Shown here: in pieces, positions 1-7,411 of the stretch
How positions within the stretch are numbered: the first letter of the stretch is position 1
Layout of the letters: the number at the start of each line of letters is the position of its first letter
DNA from: Sphingopyxis sp.
Lineage (GTDB): Bacteria > Pseudomonadota > Alphaproteobacteria > Sphingomonadales > Sphingomonadaceae
DNA length: 51,938 nt
Direction: 5' to 3'
NCBI GenBank assembly: GCA_013911715.1
Contig: JACEST010000002.1
Location: 1 to 51,938, forward strand
Program-made: the position numbers and the translations under genes
Notes under the pieces: generated by a model
Database searches by the model: none
The model's input: the letters and a program-made list of their open reading frames with translations, nothing else
Told to the model about the DNA's origin: nothing

Positions 1-140
1 GGGCGCAGATGTTCGCGGATGCCCGACAGATCAACGAACCGGTCGATCGAGCGCAGCAGGTGATCCGCCGGAACATGCCGCTCCAGGTTGAAGCTGTAGA
101 ACAGCGCCTCCTGCGCCACCGTCCGTTCACCCATCATCAT
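1..140 (-). CDS. IS1182-family transposase, N-terminal fragment (runs off window)
   Basis: Reading from an ATG at 140, preceded by GGAG at about 5 nt, the protein begins MMMGERTVAQEALFYSFNLE and continues through RHVPADHLLRSIDRFVDL. That matches the N-terminal (DUF772/InsH-like) domain of IS1182/IS5-group DDE transposases. Only about 46 residues lie in the window; the catalytic domain is beyond the edge. Three ATG codons in tandem open the frame and the first was chosen. Nothing here shows whether the full gene is intact. Confidence 0.75.
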   Translation of the reverse strand, partial: MMMGERTVAQEALFYSFNLERHVPADHLLRSIDRFVDLSGIREHLR

Positions 141-218
141 GACATCTCCGCCTGCCTGCGGAGACATAGAATCAATACTTTAGCGCCGTTGCAAGGCCGA
201 GTTTTTCAACACAATCGG
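1..218 (-). mobile_element. Partial insertion sequence, IS1182-type end
   Basis: The transposase start lies at position 140, and about 80 bases upstream of it runs gagtttttcaacacaatcgg (200-219). This resembles the terminal sequence of IS1182-family elements, so the element boundary is inferred at about 218. The rest of the element is outside the window, so the inverted-repeat partner and any target duplication cannot be checked. Sequence beyond 218 reads as host DNA leading to a lipoprotein gene. Confidence 0.55.
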
Positions 219-298
219 GTCGCTAGCTGAAAAGCAGCTTTTGGTAACAAAAGGCCGAAATCTGCCGTGAAATCGGAACTACAGCTATTCCAAGTCCA

Positions 299-811
299 TT
301 ATTCAGCCATCTGCGCGGCCAATGCTGTGAGGATCATATCCTGTTCGCCAAGCCGCGCCGCCAGTTCATCCCTTAGCGCCACAATCTCCGGCAGCCCGTC
401 AATCGCATCGCCGTCCTGCCGCGCCACATAGAGCGCATCGATGTCACCCAGCGCCACCATCAGCGGCCCGCGCGCGACCGTCAGCCTTGACAGCGCTTGC
501 TGCGCCACGACCCACGCCTCGCTGCCCGGCGCTGCGCCGCGCGCGGCGGTGACTGCCGCTTCGGTTTCGCCGCGCAGTGCCGTGAACGCCGCCGCCGCCC
601 CATCGGCATCGCTGCGCCAGCGCGCCAACCGACCGGCCAGATCGGCGGGCAGCAGACCGGGCGGTGCCAGCGGCACACTCTCAACCACCGCGAATCGCTC
701 TTCGATCGGGCGTTTGCCCAGCGAGGGATAATCGCCGCTGGCGCCGCTGGCGCAGGCAGCGAGCAACAGCGCGGCGAGCGGCGTGAGAAAAGAAATGGGG
801 CGGCACAGCAT
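299..811 (-). CDS. Predicted lipoprotein of unknown function (170 aa)
   Basis: The protein starts with a lipoprotein signal peptide, MLCRPISFLTPLAALLLAAC, with a lipobox (L-A-A-C) and the acylated cysteine at residue 20. The rest is Ala-rich and probably helical, with heptad-like stretches in the middle and C-terminal third. An upstream in-frame Met (883) gives a longer frame without a signal peptide at its N-terminus. The start at 811 is preferred because it begins the signal peptide and has AAGGG just upstream. I do not recognise the family. It diverges from rplU. The likely location is anchored in an envelope membrane; the role is unknown. Confidence 0.7.
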   Translation of the reverse strand: MLCRPISFLTPLAALLLAACASGASGDYPSLGKRPIEERFAVVESVPLAPPGLLPADLAGRLARWRSDADGAAAAFTALRGETEAAVTAARGAAPGSEAWVVAQQALSRLTVARGPLMVALGDIDALYVARQDGDAIDGLPEIVALRDELAARLGEQDMILTALAAQMAE

Positions 812-924
812 CGCCCTTGCTGATATGGCGGCCACCGGCGGGCGGCAAGCGCCGAATCGGGCCGGTCGGCAACGCGCCGCCATTGATTGGCCTTTGCTGA
901 CCCGAAAAGCGCGGAAATTGGCGG

Positions 925-953
925 TTGACAGCGCGCACCTCGATCGTTAGGGC
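925..953 (+). promoter_or_regulatory. Probable sigma70-type promoter for rplU-rpmA
   Basis: TTGACA at 925-930 is followed after 17 bases by TAGGGC at 948-953. The -35 box is perfect and the -10 box poor. It lies about 90 bases upstream of the rplU start, in the divergent gap (812-1042) between the lipoprotein gene and rplU. This is inferred from spacing and consensus only. Confidence 0.45.
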
Positions 954-1042
954 GCGCTTCTTTCCTGCTTGTCCGGAAAATGTGCCGCCTTGGCGGTCGC
1001 ATGGACGTGCGGGTCACTTTGTTTGTAATGGATGATAAGACC

Positions 1043-1474
1043 ATGTTCGCAATCGTGCGCACGGGCGGCAAGCAATATCGCGTCGCCGCCGGAGACAAGA
1101 TCGCCGTCGAAAAGCTGGCTGGCGAAGCCGGTGACACGGTGATGCTGGGCGATGTCCTGCTGGCCGGTGACGGCGGCGAGACCCAGAGCACCGACGGCGT
1201 GGTCGTGTCCGCCGAAATCATCGCGCAGGCGCGCGGCGAGAAGGTCATCATCTTCAAAAAGCGCCGCCGGCACAATTATCGCCGCAAAAACGGCCATCGC
1301 CAGTCGCTGACGCTGCTGAAAATCACCGCCATTGGTGCTGCCGAGAAGAAGGCCGCCACCAAGAAGGCCGAGAAGGCCGAAGCCGCACCGGTAGAAGCCG
1401 CTGCTGTTGAAGCTGTCCCGGCCCCCGCCAAAAAGCCCGCTGCCAAGAAGGCAGCCCCCAAGACGGAAGCCTGA
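1043..1474 (+). CDS. rplU: 50S ribosomal protein L21
   Basis: L21 is a large-subunit ribosomal protein that contacts 23S rRNA. The start at 1043 gives the canonical N-terminus MFAIVRTGGKQYRV; an upstream in-frame Met (980) would add 21 non-conserved residues and was rejected. The core, about residues 1-103, holds the usual FKKRRRHNYRRKNGHRQ rRNA-binding segment. A tail of about 40 residues rich in Lys, Ala, Glu and Pro follows, making the protein 143 aa against about 103 in E. coli. Such tails are common in alphaproteobacteria. rpmA follows after 45 bases, the standard rplU-rpmA pair. Confidence 0.96.
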   Translation: MFAIVRTGGKQYRVAAGDKIAVEKLAGEAGDTVMLGDVLLAGDGGETQSTDGVVVSAEIIAQARGEKVIIFKKRRRHNYRRKNGHRQSLTLLKITAIGAAEKKAATKKAEKAEAAPVEAAAVEAVPAPAKKPAAKKAAPKTEA

Positions 1475-1519
1475 GCGCGCCCGCGCAGCTCGGCCCCACA
1501 AACGTAAGGAGTTTAGGTC

Positions 1520-1789
1520 ATGGCACATAAGAAAGCAGGCGGTTCGTCGCGCAACGGCCGCGATTCGCAGGCCAAGCGCCTTGGCGTCAAAAAGTTCGGC
1601 GGTCAGGAAGTGATCGGCGGCAATATTATCGTGCGCCAGCGCGGCACCCGCGTTTATCCGGGCGTCAATGTGGGCCTGGGCCGCGACCACACGCTGTTTG
1701 CCACCGCCGATGGCCGCGTGCGATTCCACGATGGCAAGCAGGGCCGCAAATATGTGTCGGTCGATGCCATGGCGGAAGCCGCCGAATAA
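1520..1789 (+). CDS. rpmA: 50S ribosomal protein L27
   Basis: L27 sits near the peptidyl-transferase centre, where its N-terminus helps position tRNA. The 89-aa protein begins MAHKKAGGSSRNGRDSQAKR, the unprocessed type with no N-terminal extension to be cleaved, and shows the conserved GGNIIVRQRGTRVYPG stretch. A good ribosome-binding site (TAAGGAG) precedes the ATG. It is the second gene of the rplU-rpmA unit and is followed by a hairpin terminator. Length and sequence are typical. Confidence 0.97.
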   Translation: MAHKKAGGSSRNGRDSQAKRLGVKKFGGQEVIGGNIIVRQRGTRVYPGVNVGLGRDHTLFATADGRVRFHDGKQGRKYVSVDAMAEAAE

Positions 1790-1868
1790 TCGGGACCAGC
1801 TGACCGGCTTGTCCCACCAGGGATGACCCGGATCAGCGGACTGGCAACAGTCCAGCCAGATCGAAACG

Positions 1869-1902
1869 AGGGAGACGGGTCACCCCCGGCCTCCCTTTTT
1901 TC
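1869..1902 (+). terminator. Rho-independent terminator after rpmA
   Basis: The inverted repeat AGGGAG (1869-1874) and CTCCCT (1891-1896) has further GC pairing possible in the loop, and a run of T follows (about 1896-1901). It lies 80 bases after the rpmA stop and before the GNAT gene, so it most likely ends the rplU-rpmA transcript. Confidence 0.7.
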
Positions 1903-2012
1903 TTGTGCGCAAGACGCGCGCCGCGAAAATCGGGCCGCTCATCTCCCTCGCTAAACTGCTGACCCGAAAGCGTCATTTGCCGACGCCAAAGGGCCGGTCA
2001 TCTGGGAGATAA

Positions 2013-2630
2013 ATGATGTTTGCGCGTACCGAAAGATTGTTGCTGCGGCCCGGCTGGCCCGAAGATGCTGCGGCGCTAACCGCCGCAATTGCCGACGAAG
2101 CCATTGTCCGCAACTTGGCGCGCGCGCCCTGGCCCTATGGCGAAGACGACGCCCGCGCCTTTCTGGCGGGCTGGGCCACGGCACCGCTGCCGCGCTTTGT
2201 GCTGGTCCAGCGCACCGCCGCGCAGCCGCGTCTGATCGGCTGCATCGGCATGGACCCGATGGAGGATGGCGCGACGGAGCTTGGTTACTGGATCGCGCGG
2301 CCCTTTTGGGGGCTGGGCTATGCCACCGAAGCCGGAAGGCACATGGTTGAACTTGCCCGCACGCTGGGAATCCGCAAACTGACCGCGGGGCATTTCACCG
2401 ACAATCCAGCATCGGGCAGCGTGCTGCGCAAGCTGGGTTTCCGCCCCACCGGGCGCGTCGTCGAACGCGCCAGCAAGGCGCGCGGAGCGCTGGTGCCGAC
2501 GGTTGAATTCACGCGCGATATTGCCGCCCCCGGCAATGACGCGGGCGGGGACGATGATGTGGGAACCGCCACCAAGCCGATGCGATGGCCCGAGACGCTG
2601 CGCGAGGAGTGGCGGCAGTTGGCGGCGTAA
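2013..2630 (+). CDS. GNAT-family N-acetyltransferase (RimJ/RimL-like)
   Basis: The protein should transfer an acetyl group from acetyl-CoA to an amine; the substrate cannot be told from sequence. The N-terminus TERLLLRPGWPEDAAAL is the usual beginning of the RimJ/RimL (Acetyltransf_3) group. The stretch GYWIARPFWGLGYATEAGRH, about residues 91-110, covers the acetyl-CoA pyrophosphate-binding motif. It is followed by the conserved DNPASGSVLRKLGF element. GGGAG stands 5 nt before a double ATG. The last 30 residues are acidic and Gly-rich, then basic, beyond the normal fold. It is a single gene after the rpmA terminator. Confidence 0.85.
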   Translation: MMFARTERLLLRPGWPEDAAALTAAIADEAIVRNLARAPWPYGEDDARAFLAGWATAPLPRFVLVQRTAAQPRLIGCIGMDPMEDGATELGYWIARPFWGLGYATEAGRHMVELARTLGIRKLTAGHFTDNPASGSVLRKLGFRPTGRVVERASKARGALVPTVEFTRDIAAPGNDAGGDDDVGTATKPMRWPETLREEWRQLAA

Positions 2631-2650
2631 TTGCCGCTAATTCATCGCGC

Positions 2651-2728
2651 TGTGCTCCGGCGTAGGCCGGAGCTCTGGAGGTAAGCATTGCGCTTGACGG
2701 CCAAGGCTCCGGCCTGCGCCGGAGCGCA
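2651..2728. repeat. Intergenic palindromic repeat, 'CTCCGGC' family, copy 1
   Basis: Two GC-rich palindromes, around gctccggcgtaggccggagc and gctccggcctgcgccggagc, face each other between the GNAT and DUF937 genes, whose 3' ends converge here. A second copy of the family lies at 50825-50902 inside a gene. The gap 2631-2753 holds nothing else that I can see. Confidence 0.8.
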
Positions 2729-2753
2729 GCGATTTGTCATGGATATGCGAGCT

Positions 2754-3389
2754 TTACCGCCCGCCCAGCTTGCCCGCCATGCCGATGATGTCGTCGAGCG
2801 GATTGCCGTCGCCGTCGAAGTCGAGCATGCTCGCCAGCCCGCCCAGCCCGCCGCCGCTGGCAGGCGCGGCCTGCGGCTGCGATCCGCCGAGCATGCCGCC
2901 CAGAATATTGCCCAAACCGCCGCCCTGGCCGCCGCCAAGCAATCCGCCGAGCATCCCGCCAAGGCCGCCACCTTCGCCTGAACCACCGCCCTGCTTGGCC
3001 ATATAGCCCGCCACCAGCATCGCGAGGATCGGCAGCATTTTCTTGAGCAACCCGGTGTCGAGCCCGGTTTGCGCCGCAGCATGGCCAGCGACCGTGCGGC
3101 TGACATCTTTCGACCCGAAAATCTGGCCCAGCACGTCATTGCCTTTCTCAACCGGTGTGGGCTCGGGCGCGAGCACCGCGTCGAGCAAGCCGCCGCCGCC
3201 GAGCTGGCCCAGCAGCCCGCCGAGCCCTTCGAGCCCCGTCGGCTGCGCCTGTGCCTGTTTCTTGAACCCGCCGAGGATGGCAGGAAGCAGTGCTTCGGCG
3301 CCGGCCTTGGCCATCGCCGGAGGCACCCCCAGCTCGCGCGCAATGACATCGATTCCGCCTGCTTGTGTCAGGATATCGGTTATATTCAT
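2754..3389 (-). CDS. DUF937-family protein with C-terminal DxDGDG motif
   Basis: The 211-aa protein shows an N-terminal helical domain typical of DUF937/YidB-like proteins: MNITDILTQAGGIDVIAREL, then AEALLPAILGGF. A very Gly/Leu-rich central stretch (GGMLGGLLGGGQGG type, about residues 135-180) follows. It ends with DFDGDGNPLDDII, a dockerin/EF-hand-like loop with Asp at positions 1, 3, 5 and 11. The start at 3389 was preferred over 3443 because it gives the conserved N-terminus and has GAGGGG upstream. No signal peptide is visible. Function is unknown. The same C-terminal motif recurs in the gene at 3977-4315. It diverges from the DUF3597 gene. Confidence 0.75.
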   Translation of the reverse strand: MNITDILTQAGGIDVIARELGVPPAMAKAGAEALLPAILGGFKKQAQAQPTGLEGLGGLLGQLGGGGLLDAVLAPEPTPVEKGNDVLGQIFGSKDVSRTVAGHAAAQTGLDTGLLKKMLPILAMLVAGYMAKQGGGSGEGGGLGGMLGGLLGGGQGGGLGNILGGMLGGSQPQAAPASGGGLGGLASMLDFDGDGNPLDDIIGMAGKLGGR

Positions 3390-3545
3390 CGGCTGGTCCC
3401 CTCGGCATGCCTGAATTGGCTGCGCCAGACTAGCGCAGCGCACGCGCCGGGCCTAGCCTTTCATCGGCGTGTCAGAACGGCTTGCTAGCTGCGAGTCGGG
3501 AGCGGCGGCACAGGGCCGCCCGGCACCACCAGCAGGAGCAAGGCC

Positions 3546-3926
3546 ATGGGAATTTTCAGCAAAATCAAAGACGCCATTTTCGGCAAGAAGGCGGTAGCCG
3601 CCGAGCCAAAGCCTGCCATCCCGATGGAGGCCGCCGCTCCCGCCGCAGCGCCTGAACCCGAAATGATGAGCGATGTCGATGTCGAGGCGATCCTGGAAAA
3701 GGCCGCCGCCGAGCATGATGAAAAGCTCAACTGGCGCACTTCGATCGTCGATTTGATGAAGTTGCTCGACATTGATTCGAGCTATGAAAATCGCAAAGAG
3801 CTCGCCGAAGAGCTTGAGATTGACGATTATGATGGCTCGGCCGAGGACAATATCCTGCTGCACCGCCTGGTGATGCAGGCGCTCGCCGAAAATGGCGGCA
3901 AGGTGCCGGCTGAATTTATCGATTGA
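3546..3926 (+). CDS. DUF3597 domain-containing protein
   Basis: The 126-aa protein begins MGIFSKIKDAIFGKK, then has an Ala/Pro-rich linker (residues about 18-40). It ends with the conserved block DVEAILEKAAAEHDEKLNWR, followed by a SIVDLMKLLDIDSS stretch and a closing LAENGGKVP. That order is characteristic of DUF3597, a small LysM-like or helical domain of unknown function. AGGAG precedes the ATG. It stands alone on the plus strand between two minus-strand genes that share the DxDGDG motif. No membrane segment is visible. Confidence 0.85.
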   Translation: MGIFSKIKDAIFGKKAVAAEPKPAIPMEAAAPAAAPEPEMMSDVDVEAILEKAAAEHDEKLNWRTSIVDLMKLLDIDSSYENRKELAEELEIDDYDGSAEDNILLHRLVMQALAENGGKVPAEFID

Positions 3927-3976
3927 CGCAGGCCAGCAACGGCGACCCGCGAAGGTCGCCGTTGCTTCCTGAACCG

Positions 3977-4315
3977 TCAGCCTTTGTTGCCGCCAAACAA
4001 TCCTTTGGCCATATCGGCGATGTCGTTGATCGGATTGCCGTCGCCATCCTTGTCGAGCGCGCTGAGCATCCCGCCCGCGCCACCGAGCTTTTCCATGATG
4101 CCGCCGAGCGGCCCGTCGCTGCCCGTCAGCGATTGCAGCTTTTCGGGTGACACGCCGAAGTTCGCGGCCGTATCGGTCAGCGTTTGCGTCAAATCGCCGC
4201 CGCTCTGCAGTTTTTCGGTCAGACCGCTCAGCATCGCCTTGGCCTGATCGGCTGGCAGGCCCAGTTTTGCCGCAATATCGTCCACCTGGCCCAACAGGCC
4301 GTCCAAAATGCTCAT
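3977..4315 (-). CDS. Small unknown protein with C-terminal DxDGDG motif
   Basis: This 112-aa protein looks helical (MSILDGLLGQVDDIAAKLGL start) with a Gly-rich segment before DKDGDGNPINDIADMAKGLF. That motif is nearly the same as the C-terminal motif of the DUF937 protein at 2754-3389. Asp residues at positions 1, 3, 5 and 11 of the loop would suit calcium binding, which is an inference. Its ATG overlaps the stop of the preceding gene by ATGA (4312-4315), so the two are probably translationally coupled. A ribosome-binding-like AAGGGATGG lies just upstream. It may be a short DUF937 relative. Confidence 0.7.
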   Translation of the reverse strand: MSILDGLLGQVDDIAAKLGLPADQAKAMLSGLTEKLQSGGDLTQTLTDTAANFGVSPEKLQSLTGSDGPLGGIMEKLGGAGGMLSALDKDGDGNPINDIADMAKGLFGGNKG

Positions 4316-4788
4316 GGTTCCATCCCTTCAGCTGGCTGCGCCGACTCACCGAATGGATGGTCGGGATGAACATGATAGCGCCGCGCCGTGACTGAAAACA
4401 GACGCTCGCGGCTGTAAAATCGCAGCGGCCAGTCGCGCTGTCCTGCGGGCGCGACCAGCAGCGCGTTGACGGCGTCGGCCAGCGGCTGATCGCCGGTCGC
4501 GCCGTGATGCGTCCGCACGACGCCGATGTAAAACTGCGTCAGCGTCTCATGATAGCCCTGGGTGTCGTCATTCACGCCGCCGACGCTTTCATTATAGGCG
4601 CGGATGATGGCAGGCAGATCGGCTTCGGGCGCGATGTCGCTGCGTTCGCGCACCAGCCACAGGCAGGCAGCCAGATGCGCCTCGTGTGTCCAGTCGGCGC
4701 GGGGTAGCGTGCGGGCGAGCAGGCCTTCGCCGACGCGGCGCACAGCAGCGTCATTGGCGAACAGGCGGGCGGGGTGATCAGTGGTCAT
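4312..4788 (-). CDS. Conserved protein of unknown function (158 aa)
   Basis: I do not recognise a named family. Visible motifs are ADWTHEAHLAACLWLV near residue 35, with a W-T-H-x-x-H-L signature, and RAYNESVGGVND followed by GYHETLTQFYIGVV. These conserved-looking His, Tyr and Glu residues suggest an enzyme or ligand-binding fold. The start at 4788 was chosen because upstream codons are only antisense to pckA; AAGGA lies 9 nt before it. It follows pckA by 49 bases, with nested hairpins between, and overlaps the next gene by ATGA. The product appears soluble. Confidence 0.65.
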   Translation of the reverse strand: MTTDHPARLFANDAAVRRVGEGLLARTLPRADWTHEAHLAACLWLVRERSDIAPEADLPAIIRAYNESVGGVNDDTQGYHETLTQFYIGVVRTHHGATGDQPLADAVNALLVAPAGQRDWPLRFYSRERLFSVTARRYHVHPDHPFGESAQPAEGMEP

Positions 4789-4801
4789 TTCAAAGTCCTT
4801 T

Positions 4802-4836
4802 CCGGGTGGAAATGCCACCCGGTCAGAACCGGGTGG
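4802..4836 (-). promoter_or_regulatory. Mutually exclusive hairpins after pckA
   Basis: Three arms alternate: CCGGGTGG (4802-4809), CCACCCGG (4815-4822) and CCGGGTGG (4829-4836). The middle arm can pair perfectly with either neighbour, giving two competing 8-bp hairpins. They lie between the pckA stop (4838-4840) and the ribosome-binding site of the next gene. No U-run follows, so simple termination is doubtful. Attenuation, RNA stability control or remnant repeat DNA are all possible. Confidence 0.5.
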
Positions 4837-4837
4837 T

Positions 4838-6436
4838 TCAGGCAGCTTGCGGGGCGGCTTGGCGAACCCCTTCGTCGACATGCGCCGCGAATTCCGCGAA
4901 ATTGTCGATGAATTGCTGCACCAATTGGCGCGCGGTTGCGTCATATTGCGCCGGGTCGGCCCAGGCACCGCGCGGGTCGAGCAATTTGGCATCGACGCCC
5001 GCGACCGCGACCGGGACTTCGAACCCGAACCACGGATCCTTGCGAAACTCGGCATCGTTCAGGCTGCCGTCGAGCGCGGCGTTGAGCAATGCGCGTGTCG
5101 CCTTGATCGGCATGCGGCTGATCCCCGGCATCGTCGCCATCCCGCCCGACCAGCCGGTGTTGACCAGCCAGCAGGTGACGCCGCCCTTGGCGATCCGATC
5201 TTTCAGCAGATTGCCATAGACGCTGGGGTGGCGCGGCATGAAGGGCGCGCCGAAACAGGTCGAAAAAGTTGCCTCGGGCTCGGTCACGCCAATTTCGGTG
5301 CCCGCGACGCGCGCGGTATAGCCCGACAGGAAATGATACATCGCCTGATCGGGGGTCAGCCGCGCAATCGGCGGCAGCACGCCATAGGCATCGGCGGTCA
5401 GCATGATGATATTCTTGGGCACCGGTCCCATATTGTGCGCCGACGTGTTGGGAATAAATTCAATTGGATAGGAACCGCGGCTGTTTTCGGCGAGGCTGTT
5501 GTCGTCGAGGTCAATCTTGCGCGTGACGGGATCGATCACGACATTTTCCAGCACCGTGCCGAACCGCTTGGTCGTGGCAAAAATCTCGGGCTCGGCCTCG
5601 GCCGACAGGCGGATCATCTTGGCATAGCAGCCGCCTTCGAAGTTGAAGACCGCCGTGTCCGACCAGCCATGCTCGTCATCGCCGATCAGCGTGCGCGCCG
5701 CGTCGGCGCTCAGCGTCGTCTTGCCCGTGCCCGACAGGCCAAAGAAGACCGCGGTGTCGCCCTTCGGGCCGATGTTGGCCGAACAATGCATCGGCATCAC
5801 CCCGTCGACGGGGAGCAGATAGTTCAAGATGCCGAACACCGACTTCTTCATTTCGCCGGCATAGGCGGTGCCGCCGATGAGCACGAGTTTCTCGGCAAAA
5901 TTGACCGCAACCACCGTCTCGCTGCGCGTGCCGTGACGCGCCGGATCGGCGCGAAAGCTGGGCAGGTCGATGATTGTGTAATCGCTGCTATGCGCCGCCA
6001 GTTCGGCCGCCGTCGGACGCACCAGCATCGTGCGGATAAACAGGCTGTGCCAGGCATATTCGGTGATGACCTGTACATCGACGCGGTGCTCGGCCTGCGA
6101 CCCGCCGAACAGCTGCTGGCGATAGAGGCGCGGGTGCGCGGCAAGTGCGGCAAAGAAATCGGCCTTGAGCGCGGCGAAATGGTCGGGCGTCATCCCGACA
6201 TTGGTTTTGCCCCACCAGATCGTCGATTCGGTCGTCGCATCGCGCACGATGAATTTGTCCTTGGCCGAACGACCGGTGTGCTGGCCGGTCGCGACGACGA
6301 GCGGACCATCCTTGGAAAGCAAGCCCTCGCCATGGCGCACGGCATCCTCGATGAGCGGCGCGGCACCCAGATTTTCGCTAAGCGTCCCTCCAATTGCAAT
6401 CGCGCTGTTGCCCACTATCAGCTGGTTCATTGTCAT
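4838..6436 (-). CDS. pckA: Phosphoenolpyruvate carboxykinase (ATP)
   Basis: PckA converts oxaloacetate and ATP to phosphoenolpyruvate, CO2 and ADP, the first committed step of gluconeogenesis. The 532-aa length is standard. The phosphate-binding loop GLSGTGKT lies at residues 233-240, preceded by MHCSANIG at about 216-223; a substrate-binding RSAKDKF stretch is at about 56-62. The start MTMNQ at 6436 is used; MNQ two codons later is equally possible. It diverges from chvI across 264 bases. In Rhizobiales this same pckA-chvI-chvG arrangement is known, and ChvI affects pckA expression there. Confidence 0.97.
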   Translation of the reverse strand: MTMNQLIVGNSAIAIGGTLSENLGAAPLIEDAVRHGEGLLSKDGPLVVATGQHTGRSAKDKFIVRDATTESTIWWGKTNVGMTPDHFAALKADFFAALAAHPRLYRQQLFGGSQAEHRVDVQVITEYAWHSLFIRTMLVRPTAAELAAHSSDYTIIDLPSFRADPARHGTRSETVVAVNFAEKLVLIGGTAYAGEMKKSVFGILNYLLPVDGVMPMHCSANIGPKGDTAVFFGLSGTGKTTLSADAARTLIGDDEHGWSDTAVFNFEGGCYAKMIRLSAEAEPEIFATTKRFGTVLENVVIDPVTRKIDLDDNSLAENSRGSYPIEFIPNTSAHNMGPVPKNIIMLTADAYGVLPPIARLTPDQAMYHFLSGYTARVAGTEIGVTEPEATFSTCFGAPFMPRHPSVYGNLLKDRIAKGGVTCWLVNTGWSGGMATMPGISRMPIKATRALLNAALDGSLNDAEFRKDPWFGFEVPVAVAGVDAKLLDPRGAWADPAQYDATARQLVQQFIDNFAEFAAHVDEGVRQAAPQAA

Positions 6437-6700
6437 TTTCCTCGCTCTGCCGCAGCTCCATGCATTCGTATGCGAAGCCGAAGCAATGTCGGGCGCACCG
6501 GCAGTTACCCCGCCGCGAAATCGCTCAATTGTTCCTTAGATGAATGGCCGTTACCCACCTATGCCCGCGCTTGTCAAAACCTATATCGTCGCGCGATTGT
6601 TCCATCTTGCGGTGACGGCGCGGGGGGGACGCGCATTGTGCCTTGGTTGTGCACGGCGCGGCGCTCGGCTAACAGCAGGCGGTAAGGATTTGACGCGCCG
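6437..6700. promoter_or_regulatory. Divergent pckA / chvI control region
   Basis: The 264-base gap between the divergent starts must carry both promoters. I see the short direct repeat ATTGTTCC (near 6530 and 6597) and a small TTCG-TATG-CGAA dyad near 6466, but no convincing -35/-10 pair or named operator. No open frame in the gap looks like a gene. Confidence 0.4.
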
Positions 6701-7411
6701 ATGACTGCCACCATTGCCCTGGTCGATGATGACCGGAACATATTGCAATCGCTGTCCATCGCGCTGCAGGCCGAGGGTTTTGTGACGCGCATTTATGCCG
6801 ATGGCGAAGCGGCGCTCAAACCTTTGCTCGACAACCCCCCCGACCTGGCGGTGTTCGACATCAAAATGCCGCGGCTCGACGGGCTCGAGCTGCTGCGCCG
6901 CCTGCGCGAAAAGAGCCAGTTGCCGGTGATTTTCCTGACGTCGAAGGATGACGAGCTCGACGAGGCGCTGGGCCTCGCTATGGGTGCCGACGATTATATC
7001 GCCAAGCCCTTCTCGCAGCGGCTGTTGATCGCGCGGATCCGCGCCATTTTGCGCCGCGTCGAACTTAATCGCACGCCTGAAGAACCGAGCGACGAACCTG
7101 TCGCCGATCCTATTGAGCGCGGACGGCTGGTGATGGACCCGGCGCGGCACAAGGTGCTGTGGGACGGCAAAGCCGTGACATTGACCGTGACCGAATTTCT
7201 GATCCTGGAAATTCTGGCATCGCGGCCCGGCATTGTCCGCACGCGCAACCAGTTGATGGACGCCGCCTATCAGGACGATGTCTATATCGACGACCGCACC
7301 ATCGACAGCCATATCAAGCGGCTGCGGCGCAAATTCCGTGAGATTGATGGTGAATTCGACGCCATCGAGACGCTTTATGGCGCGGGCTATCGCTTCTCCG
7401 ATGACGGCTGA
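6701..7411 (+). CDS. chvI: Response regulator ChvI (OmpR family)
   Basis: This 236-aa transcription factor has an N-terminal receiver domain, about residues 1-120. The acidic pocket is D9-D10-D11, the likely phospho-acceptor is D53 (VFDIKMP), and the conserved Thr/Lys region is FLTSKDD and AKPF. The C-terminal OmpR/PhoB winged helix spans about 130-235 (TVTEFLILEILASRPGIVRT, then TIDSHIKRLRRKF). The pairing with pckA and hprK identifies it as ChvI/ExoI-like, an envelope and acid-stress regulator in alphaproteobacteria. The next gene starts 11 bases before its stop. Confidence 0.9.
   Translation: MTATIALVDDDRNILQSLSIALQAEGFVTRIYADGEAALKPLLDNPPDLAVFDIKMPRLDGLELLRRLREKSQLPVIFLTSKDDELDEALGLAMGADDYIAKPFSQRLLIARIRAILRRVELNRTPEEPSDEPVADPIERGRLVMDPARHKVLWDGKAVTLTVTEFLILEILASRPGIVRTRNQLMDAAYQDDVYIDDRTIDSHIKRLRRKFREIDGEFDAIETLYGAGYRFSDDG

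Noticed and set aside
4781..6685. 634-codon open frame on the plus strand opposite pckA
   Set aside because: It lies antisense to a certain gene, is rich in His, Arg and Gly as expected of shadow frames in high-GC DNA, and shows no motif or ribosome-binding site. Similar shadows opposite the M16 protease, addA, addB, divL, the M2 peptidase, the serine hydrolase and argJ/yeeE were rejected for the same reason.
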